A DNA stretch of 64,000 nucleotides from Streptomyces sp. NBS 14/10 (lineage in GTDB: Bacteria; Actinomycetota; Actinomycetes; Streptomycetales; Streptomycetaceae), in assembly GCF_002224125.1 (NCBI RefSeq), contig NZ_NCSM01000007.1, positions 793,371 through 857,370 of the forward strand, read 5' to 3'. The translations under genes and the position numbers were made by a program. Positions 48,279 through 57,336 of this stretch are shown piece by piece (position 1 is the stretch's first letter; each line of letters starts with the position of its first letter). Below the pieces are notes generated by a model. It was not told the origin of the DNA. It saw only the letters and a list, made by a program, of their open reading frames with translations, and ran no database searches.

Positions 48279-48545
48279 GTCATCCCTCACCGACGTCTGG
48301 TTCTCTTCTTCGAGGTGCCCTGACTCCCCCCACCTTCCCCCATTCGGACGATGAACGTGCACTCGGGGTCGGCCGAAGGGCCTTTTGGCGGCACTGAGTG
48401 CCGCGTCCACGGCCATCCTGCCCCGTTCGTGACGGTCCGGAAACCCTCCCGACACGTTCGCTGCGAACCTCACGTATGAACTTCATGACCGAATCCACCG
48501 AATCCACCGCAGCTCACCGAGCCGCACCGAATCTCGCCGAACCCT

Positions 48546-50756
48546 TCAGGTGCCGAACGCGCCGAGCCGGTGGTCCAGTGCGGTGCACCTCCTGCCCGCC
48601 GACACCGTGCGCACCGCCTGTCCCAGGGCGCGGCGCGAACCGACGAGCACCACCAGGCGCTTGGCGCGGGTCACCGCCGTATACAGCAGATTGCGCTGCA
48701 GCATCATCCAGGCGCCGGTGGTCACCGGGATGACCACGGCCGGGTACTCGCTGCCCTGTGAGCGGTGGATGGTCACCGCATAGGCGTGTGCCAGCTCGTC
48801 CAGCTCGTCGAAGTCGTACGCCACCTCCTCGTCCTCGTCGGTCAGCACAGTCAGGCGCTGCTCATCGCTGTCGAGGGAGGTGACGACGCCCACCGTGCCG
48901 TTGAAGACCCCATTGGCCCCTTTCTCATAATTGTTGCGGATCTGGGTCACCTTGTCGCCGACGCGGAAGATCCGGCCGCCGAAGCGTCGCTCGGGCAGAT
49001 CCGGCCGGGCCGGGGTGATGGACTGCTGGAGCAGGCCGTTGAGCGTCCCGGCGCCCGCCGGACCGCGGTGCATCGGGGCCAGGACCTGCACATCCCGGCG
49101 CGGGTCGAGGCCGAACTTGGCGGGGATCCGACGGGCCGCCACATCCACCGTGAGCTTCCCGGCGGCCTCGGTGTCCTCCTCGGCGAACAGGAAGAAGTCG
49201 GGCATGCCGTGGGTGATCGGCGGCACGCCGGAGTTGATCCGGTGGGCGTTGGTCACCACGCCGGACTGCTGGGCCTGGCGGAAGATCCTGGTCAGCCGAA
49301 CCGCCGGGACGGGGCTGCCGTCGGCCAGCAGATCGCGCAGCACCTCGCCCGCGCCGACGCTCGGCAGCTGGTCCACATCCCCGACGAAGAGCAGATGGGC
49401 GCCCGGCGGGACCGCCTTGACCAGCTTGTTGGCCAACAGCAGATCGAGCATGGATGCCTCGTCCACCACCACCAGATCGGCGTCCAGCGGCCGGTCCCGG
49501 TCGTACGCCGCGTCCCCGCCGGGCTTGAGCTCCAGCAGCCGGTGGACCGTGGACGCCTCGGCGCCGGTCAGCTCGGCCAGCCGCTTGGCGGCCCGGCCGG
49601 TGGGGGCCGCGAGCACCACCCTGGCCTTCTTGGCGCGCGCCAGCTCCACCACGGACCGCACGGTGAAGGACTTGCCGCAGCCCGGCCCGCCGGTCAGCAC
49701 CGCGACCTTCTCGGTCAGCGCGAGCCGGACGGCCTGGCTCTGCTCGGGGGCCAGATCGGCCCCGGTGCGCTGAGCGAGCCAGGCGAGCGCCTTGTCCCAG
49801 TCCACGTCCTGGAAGCCGGGCATACGGTCCTCCGCGCCGCGCAGCAGCCGCAGCACCTGGCCGGCGAGGGAGATCTCGGCGCGGTGGAAGGGCACCAGAT
49901 ACACGGCCGTGACCGGCTCGCCGCCGTCCGGGCCCGGCACGCGCTCGCGCACCACGCCCTCCTCGTCGGCCAGCTCGGCCAGGCACTCGATGACCAGGCC
50001 GGTGTCGACCTGGAGCAACTTGACCGAGTCCGCGATCAGTTGCTCCTCGGGGAGGAAGCAGTGGCCGTTGTCCGTCGACTGGGACAGCGCGTACTGCAAT
50101 CCGGCCTTCACCCGCTCGGGGCTGTCGTGCGGGATGCCGACGGACTGGGCGATCTTGTCGGCGGTCAGAAAGCCGATGCCCCAGACATCGGCGGCCAGCC
50201 GGTACGGCTCGTTCTTCACGACCGAGATCGAGGCGTCGCCGTACTTCTTGTAGATCCGCACGGCGATGGACGTGGACACCTCCACCGTCTGGAGGAAGAG
50301 CATGACCTCCTTGATCGCCTTCTGCTCCTCCCAGGCATCGGCGATCTTCTTCGTGCGCTTCGGGCCGAGGCCGGGGACCTCGATCAGCCGCTTCGGCTCC
50401 TCCTCGATGATCTGCAGGGTGTCCAGGCCGAAGTGCTCGGTGATGCGGTCGGCGAAGACGGGCCCGATGCCCTTGATCAGGCCGGAGCCCAGATAGCGCC
50501 GGATGCCCTGGACGGTGGCGGGCAGCACGGTGGTGTAGTTCTCGACGGTGAACTGCTTGCCGTACTGCGGGTGGGAGCCCCAGCGGCCCTCCATCCGCAG
50601 CGACTCGCCGGGCTGCGCGCCCAGCAGCGAGCCGACGACGGTCAGCAGATCGCCGGAGCCGCGGCCGGTGTCGACCCGGGCGACCGTATAGCCGTTCTCC
50701 TCATTGGCGTAGGTGATCCGCTCCAGGACCCCTTCGACCACCGCGAGTTTGAGCAT
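48546..50756 (-). CDS. recD2: RecD2-like ATP-dependent DNA helicase
   Basis: A 736-residue SF1B helicase. The N-terminal OB-like domain is LAVVEGVLERITYANEENGY; helix-hairpin-helix motifs include GSGLIKGIGPVFADRI and IEVPGLGPKRTKKI. Walker A is LTGGPGCGKSFTVRS, Walker B VVVDEASMLDLLL, and the C-terminal motif AYAVTIHRSQGSEYPAVVIP. RecD2 acts in DNA repair outside RecBCD. The start is ATG 50756; longer readings enter the GC-poor leader. It is upstream of gltA on the same strand with a 267-base gap. Confidence 0.92.
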   Translation of the reverse strand: MLKLAVVEGVLERITYANEENGYTVARVDTGRGSGDLLTVVGSLLGAQPGESLRMEGRWGSHPQYGKQFTVENYTTVLPATVQGIRRYLGSGLIKGIGPVFADRITEHFGLDTLQIIEEEPKRLIEVPGLGPKRTKKIADAWEEQKAIKEVMLFLQTVEVSTSIAVRIYKKYGDASISVVKNEPYRLAADVWGIGFLTADKIAQSVGIPHDSPERVKAGLQYALSQSTDNGHCFLPEEQLIADSVKLLQVDTGLVIECLAELADEEGVVRERVPGPDGGEPVTAVYLVPFHRAEISLAGQVLRLLRGAEDRMPGFQDVDWDKALAWLAQRTGADLAPEQSQAVRLALTEKVAVLTGGPGCGKSFTVRSVVELARAKKARVVLAAPTGRAAKRLAELTGAEASTVHRLLELKPGGDAAYDRDRPLDADLVVVDEASMLDLLLANKLVKAVPPGAHLLFVGDVDQLPSVGAGEVLRDLLADGSPVPAVRLTRIFRQAQQSGVVTNAHRINSGVPPITHGMPDFFLFAEEDTEAAGKLTVDVAARRIPAKFGLDPRRDVQVLAPMHRGPAGAGTLNGLLQQSITPARPDLPERRFGGRIFRVGDKVTQIRNNYEKGANGVFNGTVGVVTSLDSDEQRLTVLTDEDEEVAYDFDELDELAHAYAVTIHRSQGSEYPAVVIPVTTGAWMMLQRNLLYTAVTRAKRLVVLVGSRRALGQAVRTVSAGRRCTALDHRLGAFGT

Positions 50757-50890
50757 GTCCCGACGGTACCGCCGGACACCGACACGCCCCCGGGCCCTGT
50801 GCACAACCCTGTGCATAACCCCCATGGGCACCCAGTGACCGGAATATTACGATCCGGTTTCAGCCGCTCCAGGGCTCTTGTCCAGCCTCG

Positions 50891-50926
50891 TGTAATCGAT
50901 TCCAATCCTCCTTGTAATCGATTCCA
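50891..50926. promoter_or_regulatory. Twin LacI-family operators before the ribose operon
   Basis: TGTAATCGATTCCA occurs at 50891-50904 and 50913-50926, centred on the palindrome AATCGATT, with the centres 22 bases apart (two helical turns). The second site ends just before the GAGGAGG SD of the lacI gene, so autorepression is likely. Confidence 0.85.
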
Positions 50927-50938
50927 CGAGGAGGTGGA

Positions 50939-51946
50939 ATGGCGAGCATCAAGGACGTGGCGCAGCACGCCGGAGTGTCCGTGGCAACGGTCTCCCGCGT
51001 GCTCAACGACCACCCGTCCGTCCGCGCGGACACCCGTGACCGGGTGCTCAGCGCCGTCGCCGAGCTCGGCTACCGCCCCAACGCCGTGGCCCGTTCGCTG
51101 CGCACCGACCAGACCCGGACCCTCGGGCTGGTGATCAGCGACGTACTCAACCCGTTCTTCACCGAGCTCGCCCGCTCGGTCGAGGACGAGGCCCGCGCGC
51201 TGGGCTACAGCGTGGTGATCGGGAACGCCGATGAGCGCCCCGAGCTCCAGGACCACCATGTGCGCACCCTTATGGACCGCCGCATCGACGGCCTGCTGGT
51301 CAGCCCCACCGACGGCGGCTCCCCGCTGATGCTGGACGCCGCCCGTTCGGGCACCCCTATGGTCTTCGTCGACCGCTGGATCAAGGGTGTGGACGTGCCG
51401 GTGGTCCGTACGGACGGCACGGACGCCGTACGCGACCTGGTGGCCCATCTGCACGCGCTCGGCCACCGCCGGCTCGCCATCATCGCCGGACCGGCCGCCA
51501 CCACCACCGGACGCGAGCGCGTGGAGGCCTTCCGGTCCGCGCTGCGCGAGTTCGGGCTCGCCCTGCCTGCCGACTTCATAGGCCAGGGCGACTTCCAGGC
51601 GGACAGCGGACGGCGGGTGACCGCCCGCTTCCTCGATCTGCCCGAACCCCCGGACGTCATCTTCGCCGCGGACAACCTCATGGCGCTCGGCGCGATGGAC
51701 GAGATCCGCGCGCGCGGTCTGCGGGTGCCCGACGACGTGGCGCTCGCCGCGTTCGACGACATCCCGTGGTTCGTCCACACCGATCCCCCGATCACCGCCA
51801 TCGCCCAGCCGACGGGCGAACTCGGCCGCGCCGCCGTACGCGCGCTGATCGACCGCGTCGAGGGGCGGACCACCGACTCGGTGATCCTGTCCGCCCGCCT
51901 GGTCACCCGCCGCTCGTGCGGCGAGCCCGAAGGGAGCAAGCCATGA
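50939..51946 (+). CDS. LacI-family repressor of the ribose operon
   Basis: A 335-residue regulator. The helix-turn-helix is ASIKDVAQHAGVSVATVSRVL, the hinge helix RPNAVARSLRTDQTRTLGLV, and the rest a type 1 periplasmic-binding core ending near AQPTGELGRAAVRALIDRV. It is first gene of the operon, overlapping rbsA by 4 bases, and should release the twin operators when ribose or a related sugar binds. It is RbsR-like by context. Confidence 0.92.
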   Translation: MASIKDVAQHAGVSVATVSRVLNDHPSVRADTRDRVLSAVAELGYRPNAVARSLRTDQTRTLGLVISDVLNPFFTELARSVEDEARALGYSVVIGNADERPELQDHHVRTLMDRRIDGLLVSPTDGGSPLMLDAARSGTPMVFVDRWIKGVDVPVVRTDGTDAVRDLVAHLHALGHRRLAIIAGPAATTTGRERVEAFRSALREFGLALPADFIGQGDFQADSGRRVTARFLDLPEPPDVIFAADNLMALGAMDEIRARGLRVPDDVALAAFDDIPWFVHTDPPITAIAQPTGELGRAAVRALIDRVEGRTTDSVILSARLVTRRSCGEPEGSKP

Positions 51947-53568
51947 GCACGCCGAGCGCCACAGAGCCGCCGCAGCCGCCGCAGGGCGTGCCGCCGAGTG
52001 CGGGGGGCGCGGTCGCGGGAGGCGCGGCCGAACTGCTGCGCATGGAGGGCGTCCGCAAGACGTTCCCCGGCGTGGTCGCGCTCGACGGCGTCGACTTCGA
52101 TCTGCGCCGCGGTGAGGTGCACGTCCTGCTGGGCGAGAACGGCGCGGGCAAGAGCACGCTGATCAAGATGCTCTCCGGCGCCCACCGCCCCGACGGCGGC
52201 CGCATCCTCGTCGACGGCTCCCCGGTGCGCATCCACGGCGCCCAGGACGCCGAACGGCTCGGAATCGCCACCATCTACCAGGAGTTCAACCTCGTCCCCG
52301 ACCTCAGCGTCGCCGAGAACATCTTCCTGGGGCGCCAGCCGCGCCGCCTGGGACTGATCGACCGCAGGACCATGAACGAGCGGGCCGCCGAGCTGCTGGC
52401 CCGCGTCGGGGTCGACGTCTCCCCCACCGACCGCGTACGCGACCTGGGCATCGCCCGGCTCCAGATGGTCGAGATCGCCAAGGCGCTGTCCCTGGACGCC
52501 CGCGTCCTGATCATGGACGAGCCGACCGCGGTGCTCACCACCGAAGAGGTCGACAAGCTCTTCCGGATCGTCCGCGCCCTGCGCGCGGACGGCGTCGGCG
52601 TCGTCTTCATCACCCACCACCTGGAGGAGATAGCCGCCCTCGGCGACCGCGTCACCGTCCTGCGCGACGGCCGCAGCGTCACCCAGGTCCCGGCCACCAC
52701 CGAAGAGAACGAGCTGGTCCGGCTGATGGTGGGCCGCTCCATCGAGCAGCAGTACCCGCGGCAGTCCGCCGAGGCCGGGGCGTCCCTGCTCAAGGTCCAG
52801 GGCCTGACCCGCAATGGCGTCTTCCACGACGTCGCCTTCGAGGTACGGGCCGGCGAGGTGGTGGGGCTCGCCGGACTCGTCGGCGCGGGCCGCACCGAGG
52901 TCGTACGGGCCGTCTTCGGCGCCGATCCGTACGACGCCGGCACCGTCGAAGTCCTCGGCGAACGGCTGCCCCGGCACGACGTGGGCGCCGCCATGGCCGC
53001 CGGCATCGGGCTCGTCCCCGAGGACCGCAAGGGCCAGGGCCTGGTCCTGGACGCCTCAGTCCAGGAGAACCTGGGTCTGGTCACGCTGCGCTCCGCCACC
53101 CGCGCCGGACTCGTCGACCGGGCCGGACAGCGCCGCGCGGCGGCCCGGATCTCCGAGCAGCTGGCGGTCCGCATGGCCGGTCTCGAGCAGCGCGTACGCA
53201 CCCTGTCCGGCGGCAACCAGCAGAAGGTCGTCATCGGCAAGTGGCTGCTGGCCGACAGCAAGGTGCTCATCCTCGACGAGCCCACCCGCGGTATCGACGT
53301 GGGCGCCAAGGTCGAGATCTACCAGCTCATCAACGAACTCACCGCCTCCGGGCACGCGGTGCTGATGATCTCCAGCGACCTCCCCGAGGTGCTGGGCATG
53401 AGCGACCGGGTGCTGGTCATGGCGCAGGGCCGGATCACCGGCGAACTCAACCGCGAAGAAGCGACCCAGGACGCCGTGATGGCCCTGGCCGTGAAGGACG
53501 TCAAGGTCGTCGAGCCCGTCGAAGCGCTCAACGACACAGAGGAAAGGGAGGGCTCCCGTGGCCACTGA
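51943..53568 (+). CDS. rbsA: Ribose ABC transporter ATP-binding protein (two domains)
   Basis: A 541-residue CUT2 ATPase with tandem nucleotide-binding domains. Domain 1 has GENGAGKSTLIK, the signature region IARLQMVEIAKAL and LIMDEPTAVLT. Domain 2 has a degenerate Walker A (GLVGAGRTEVVR), LSGGNQQKVVIGKWL and LILDEPTRGIDVG, as is normal in RbsA. An Ala/Pro-rich N-terminal tail of about 25 residues is extra. It is coupled at both ends by overlaps. Confidence 0.93.
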   Translation: MSTPSATEPPQPPQGVPPSAGGAVAGGAAELLRMEGVRKTFPGVVALDGVDFDLRRGEVHVLLGENGAGKSTLIKMLSGAHRPDGGRILVDGSPVRIHGAQDAERLGIATIYQEFNLVPDLSVAENIFLGRQPRRLGLIDRRTMNERAAELLARVGVDVSPTDRVRDLGIARLQMVEIAKALSLDARVLIMDEPTAVLTTEEVDKLFRIVRALRADGVGVVFITHHLEEIAALGDRVTVLRDGRSVTQVPATTEENELVRLMVGRSIEQQYPRQSAEAGASLLKVQGLTRNGVFHDVAFEVRAGEVVGLAGLVGAGRTEVVRAVFGADPYDAGTVEVLGERLPRHDVGAAMAAGIGLVPEDRKGQGLVLDASVQENLGLVTLRSATRAGLVDRAGQRRAAARISEQLAVRMAGLEQRVRTLSGGNQQKVVIGKWLLADSKVLILDEPTRGIDVGAKVEIYQLINELTASGHAVLMISSDLPEVLGMSDRVLVMAQGRITGELNREEATQDAVMALAVKDVKVVEPVEALNDTEEREGSRGH

Positions 53569-55522
53569 CACGATGAAGCCCGGTCAGGCACAGCAGGGCT
53601 CCGGCGGCCCGGCGGTGCTGCGCCGGGTGCTGCTCGACAACGGCGCGCTGAGCGCCCTGGTGCTGCTTCTCGCGGCCATGTCGCTGCTGTCCGGCGACTT
53701 CCTCACCACCGACAACCTGCTCAACGTCGGCGTCCAGGCGGCGGTCACCGCGATCCTCGCCTTCGGCGTCACCTTCGTCATCGTCTCGGCCGGGATCGAC
53801 CTGTCGGTCGGCTCGGTGGCCGCGCTGTCCGCCACCGTGCTCGCCTGGTCGGCGACCTCACAGGGCCTGCCGGTGTGGCTCGCGGTGATCCTCGCGCTCG
53901 CCACCGGTCTGGCCTGCGGCCTGGTCAGCGGCGCGCTGATCTCCTTCGGCAAGCTGCCGCCGTTCATCGCCACCCTCGCCATGCTGTCGGTCGGCCGCGG
54001 TCTGTCCCTGGTCATCTCCCAGGGCAGCCCGATCCCCTTCCCCGACTCGGTCTCGCACCTCGGCGACACCATCGGCGGCTGGCTGCCGGTCCCGGTGATC
54101 ATCATGGTCGTGATGGGCCTGATCACCGCGGGCATCCTGGCCCGTACGTACGTCGGCCGCACCATGTACGCGATCGGCGGCAACGAGGAGGCCGCCCGGC
54201 TCTCCGGCATCCGCGTCAACCGCCAGAAGCTGGCCATCTACGCCCTGTCCGGCGCCTTCGCGGCCGTCGCGGGCATCGTGCTCGCCTCCCGTCTGTCCTC
54301 CGCGCAGCCCCAGGCCGCGGTCGGCTACGAACTCGACGCCATCGCCGCGGTCGTCATCGGCGGCGCCAGCCTCTCCGGCGGCGTCGGCAAGGCGTCCGGC
54401 ACGCTCATCGGCGCGCTGATCCTCGCCGTCCTGCGCAACGGGCTCAACCTGCTGGAGGTCTCCGCCTTCTGGCAGCAGGTCGTCATCGGCGTCGTCATCG
54501 CGCTGGCCGTGCTGCTCGACACCGTGCGCCGCCGCGCCGGTTCCCGCCCGGGCGCGCCCGGCGGTGCCGCGGGCGGAGCCGGCGGCACCGGGGGCAGGCT
54601 GACGCCCGCCCAGATCGGGAAGTACGCGGTCGCGGCCGTCGTCGTGGTGGCGGTCGTGGTCGGCGCCTCGGTGTGGCGCTCCGACTCCTCCGGGAGCGGC
54701 GGCAAGATCAAGGTGGCCCTGTCGGTCTCCACCCTCAACAACCCCTTCTTCGTCCAGCTGAAGCAGGGCGCGCAGGCCGAGGCCAAGGCCCAGGGCATCA
54801 GCCTCTCCGTCACCGACGCCCAGAACGACGCCTCCCAGCAGGCCAACCAGATACAGAACTTCACCAGCCAGAACGTGAAGACGATCATCATCAACCCGGT
54901 GGACTCGGACGCCTCTGGCCCGTCCGTCCGGGCGGCCAACAAGGCCGGCATCCCCGTCCTCGCCGCCGACCGCACCGTCAACAAGGCCGACATCGCCACC
55001 CTCGTCGCCTCCGACAACATCGCGGGCGGCAAGCTCGCCGCCAAGACGCTGGCGGAACAGCTCGGCGGCAAGGGCCGGATCCTGATCCTCCAGGGCACCG
55101 CCGGCACCTCGGCCTCGCGCGAGCGCGGCCAGGGCTTCGCGGAGGGCCTGAAGTCCTACCCGGGCATCCAGGTCGTCGCCAAGCAGCCCGCGGACTTCGA
55201 CCGCACCAAGGGCCTGGACGTGACCACCAACCTGCTGCAGGCCCACTCGGGCATCAACGGGATCTTCGCCGAGAACGATGAGATGGCGCTCGGCGCGGTC
55301 AAGGCGCTCGGCTCCAAGGCGGGCAAGTCCGTCAAGGTCGTCGGCTTCGACGGCACCCCGGACGGCCTCAAGGCGGTCCAGAACGGCACACTCGCGGCGA
55401 CCGTCGCCCAGCAGCCCAAGGAACTGGGCAAGATGGCCGTGCAGAACGCGATCAGGGTCGCGAAGGGGCAGAAGGTCGACCAGATGGTGAAGGTGCCGGT
55501 GAAGGTCGTCGCCGCGAAGTGA
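53558..55522 (+). CDS. Fused ribose permease and substrate-binding protein (RbsC-RbsB)
   Basis: A 654-residue fusion. Residues 1-330 are an RbsC permease with about ten helices (IVSAGIDLSVGSVAALSATV, KLPPFIATLAMLSVGRGLSL, VIGGASLSGGVGKASGTLIGA). A Gly/Ala-rich linker follows (330-350), then an extra helix (about 357-375, AVAAVVVVAVVVGAS) that places the C-terminus outside. Residues 385-654 are an RbsB-type binding protein (VSTLNNPFFVQLKQGAQAEA, IINPVDSDASGP, FAENDEMALGAVKAL). No separate binding protein gene is present. The GTG start overlaps rbsA by 11 bases. Confidence 0.92.
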   Translation: MATDTMKPGQAQQGSGGPAVLRRVLLDNGALSALVLLLAAMSLLSGDFLTTDNLLNVGVQAAVTAILAFGVTFVIVSAGIDLSVGSVAALSATVLAWSATSQGLPVWLAVILALATGLACGLVSGALISFGKLPPFIATLAMLSVGRGLSLVISQGSPIPFPDSVSHLGDTIGGWLPVPVIIMVVMGLITAGILARTYVGRTMYAIGGNEEAARLSGIRVNRQKLAIYALSGAFAAVAGIVLASRLSSAQPQAAVGYELDAIAAVVIGGASLSGGVGKASGTLIGALILAVLRNGLNLLEVSAFWQQVVIGVVIALAVLLDTVRRRAGSRPGAPGGAAGGAGGTGGRLTPAQIGKYAVAAVVVVAVVVGASVWRSDSSGSGGKIKVALSVSTLNNPFFVQLKQGAQAEAKAQGISLSVTDAQNDASQQANQIQNFTSQNVKTIIINPVDSDASGPSVRAANKAGIPVLAADRTVNKADIATLVASDNIAGGKLAAKTLAEQLGGKGRILILQGTAGTSASRERGQGFAEGLKSYPGIQVVAKQPADFDRTKGLDVTTNLLQAHSGINGIFAENDEMALGAVKALGSKAGKSVKVVGFDGTPDGLKAVQNGTLAATVAQQPKELGKMAVQNAIRVAKGQKVDQMVKVPVKVVAAK

Positions 55523-55607
55523 AGCGGGACCGGCCGGCCCCGCCCCGGGGCCGGCCGGAGCACCTGAACCCCTCAGGCACACACAGCAGAACGAAAGGAC
55601 ATACAGG

Positions 55608-56567
55608 ATGCCCGACTACGACCTGCTGGTCGTAGGGTCGGCCAACGCCGACCTGGTGATCGGAGTCGAACGCCGCCCGGCCGCCGGGGAGACCGTCCTC
55701 GGTTCCGACCTCGCCGTCCACCCGGGCGGCAAGGGCGCCAACCAGGCCGTCGCCGCCGCCCGGCTGGGCGCCCGTACGGCCCTGCTGGCCCGCGTCGGCG
55801 ACGACGGACACGGCCGTCTGCTGCTGGAGTCGCAGCGGGACGCGGGCGTGGACACCGCGGGCGTCCTGGTCGGCGGCGCGCCCACCGGCGTGGCGCTGAT
55901 CACCGTGGACCCGTCCGGCGACAACAGCATCGTGGTCTCCCCCGGCGCCAACGCCCGGCTGAGCCCGGAGGACGTACGGGCCGCGGCCGGTCTGCTGGCC
56001 TCGGCTGGTGTGGTCTCGCTGCAGCTGGAGATACCGCTGGAGACGGTCGCGACCGTGGTGGAGGTGGTCCGTACGGGGCGGGCCGGTGCCGGTGCCGGTA
56101 CGGGCGAGGGGGGTACGGGCGAGAGCGGGCCGCGTATCGTCCTCAACCCCTCGCCCCCCGCCCCGCTCCCCGCCGAGGTGCTGGCCGCCTGCGATCCGCT
56201 CGTGGTCAACGAGCACGAGGCGCGCTTCCTGCTCGGCGACGACCCGGCGGGCCGGGAAGAGGCCCCCGAAGCCTGGGCGGCCGCCCTGCTGGCGCGCGGC
56301 CCGCGCTCGGTGGTGATCACTCTGGGCGCCGCGGGCGCGCTCGTCGCCGACCGCGACCGTACGACCCTGGTCCCCAGCCTCCCGGTCAAGGCGGTGGACA
56401 CCACCGGCGCCGGGGACGCCTTCACCGGCGCGCTGGCCTGGCGCCTGGGCGTCGGCGACGGCCTCGAGACGGCCGTCCGGTTCGCCGTACGGGTCGGCGC
56501 CGCCGCGGTGACCCGCGCCGGCGCGCAGGAATCCTTCCCCACGGCCGAGGAGGTCGCAGCGCGATGA
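55608..56567 (+). CDS. rbsK: Ribokinase
   Basis: A 319-residue PfkB-family kinase. Motifs are VVGSANADLVIGVERRP, HPGGKGANQAVAAARLG (substrate site) and VDTTGAGDAFTGALAWRLG (catalytic Asp). It phosphorylates ribose at O5. A Gly/Ala/Thr-rich insert (about residues 158-178) lengthens one loop. The ATG start follows GAAAGG. It overlaps rbsD by 4 bases. Confidence 0.93.
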   Translation: MPDYDLLVVGSANADLVIGVERRPAAGETVLGSDLAVHPGGKGANQAVAAARLGARTALLARVGDDGHGRLLLESQRDAGVDTAGVLVGGAPTGVALITVDPSGDNSIVVSPGANARLSPEDVRAAAGLLASAGVVSLQLEIPLETVATVVEVVRTGRAGAGAGTGEGGTGESGPRIVLNPSPPAPLPAEVLAACDPLVVNEHEARFLLGDDPAGREEAPEAWAAALLARGPRSVVITLGAAGALVADRDRTTLVPSLPVKAVDTTGAGDAFTGALAWRLGVGDGLETAVRFAVRVGAAAVTRAGAQESFPTAEEVAAR

Positions 56568-56968
56568 AACGATCCGGGATCTTCAACCGCCAGCTGAGCG
56601 GGGCGATAGCCGAGTTGGGCCACACCGACCTGGTGATGGTCTGCGACGCCGGACTCCCCATCCCCGCCGGCCCGGGCGGGCCGGCCGTGGTCGACCTCGC
56701 CCTCGTGGCGGGGGTGCCGTCCTTCGAGCAGGTGCTCAGGGTGCTGCTCGACGAGCTGGTGGTCGAGGGGGCCACGGCGGCGCTGGAGGTACGGGAGCAC
56801 AACCCGTCCGCGACCGCACTGCTGGACGGCCTCTTCCCCGGGCCGGCGCTGGAGCTGGTGCCGCACGAGGATCTGAAGGCACGGACGGCTACGGCGCGGC
56901 TGGTGGTACGGACGGGGGAGGCGCGGCCGTACGCGAATGTGCTGCTGAGGTGCGGCGTTCCGTTCTGA
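56564..56968 (+). CDS. rbsD: D-ribose pyranase
   Basis: A 134-residue RbsD. Signature segments are MKRSGIFNRQLSGAIAELGH with the catalytic His, VCDAGLPIPAGP, and a C-terminal RTGEARPYANVLLRCGV, where the Y and N belong to the active site. It converts pyranose ribose to the furanose used by ribokinase. It is the last gene of the operon. Confidence 0.94.
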   Translation: MKRSGIFNRQLSGAIAELGHTDLVMVCDAGLPIPAGPGGPAVVDLALVAGVPSFEQVLRVLLDELVVEGATAALEVREHNPSATALLDGLFPGPALELVPHEDLKARTATARLVVRTGEARPYANVLLRCGVPF

Positions 56969-57003
56969 TCGCGCCGCGTCGACCCACCACGCGGACATAT
57001 TTC

Positions 57004-57033
57004 GAGGGGCCCGGTCCATGGACCGGGCCCCTC
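57004..57033 (+). terminator. Terminator of the ribose operon
   Basis: A perfect 15-bp palindrome-like stem: GAGGGGCCCGGTCCA (57004-57018) and TGGACCGGGCCCCTC (57019-57033), 35 bases after rbsD. Confidence 0.85.
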
Positions 57034-57336
57034 GCTTCCCCCTCCGCAAGGCTTCCTCTTATTCCCTGGATTCCCCCCCGGAATCCTCCCCCAGGAAGCC
57101 TGACGCCACATACGACCCGCGTGAAGCCGGAAGGGTTGCACGATTTTCTGGAGTTATCAATCCGTGACGTCTCGTCAATCACGTGGTCTGCGGCCGGGGT
57201 CCGCACACTGACCGGAACGACCCCCTCCAGTGACCGGAAACCGTCTATGACCTGGCCCGCATGACAACCCGCTGTCAGGCAACGGGCCCACCCCGCGCGT
57301 CCCCCCCTGTTGGCGGCCGGAACGGGAGGGTGTCCG
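57034..57336. other. Intergenic stretch before the PEP-domain/phosphatase gene
   Basis: No gene is seen. GGATTCC (57068-57074) and GGAATCC (57080-57086) form a 7-bp inverted repeat over a C5 spacer. GGGAGGG at 57324-57330 is the SD of the next gene, whose promoter must lie here. Confidence 0.4.
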
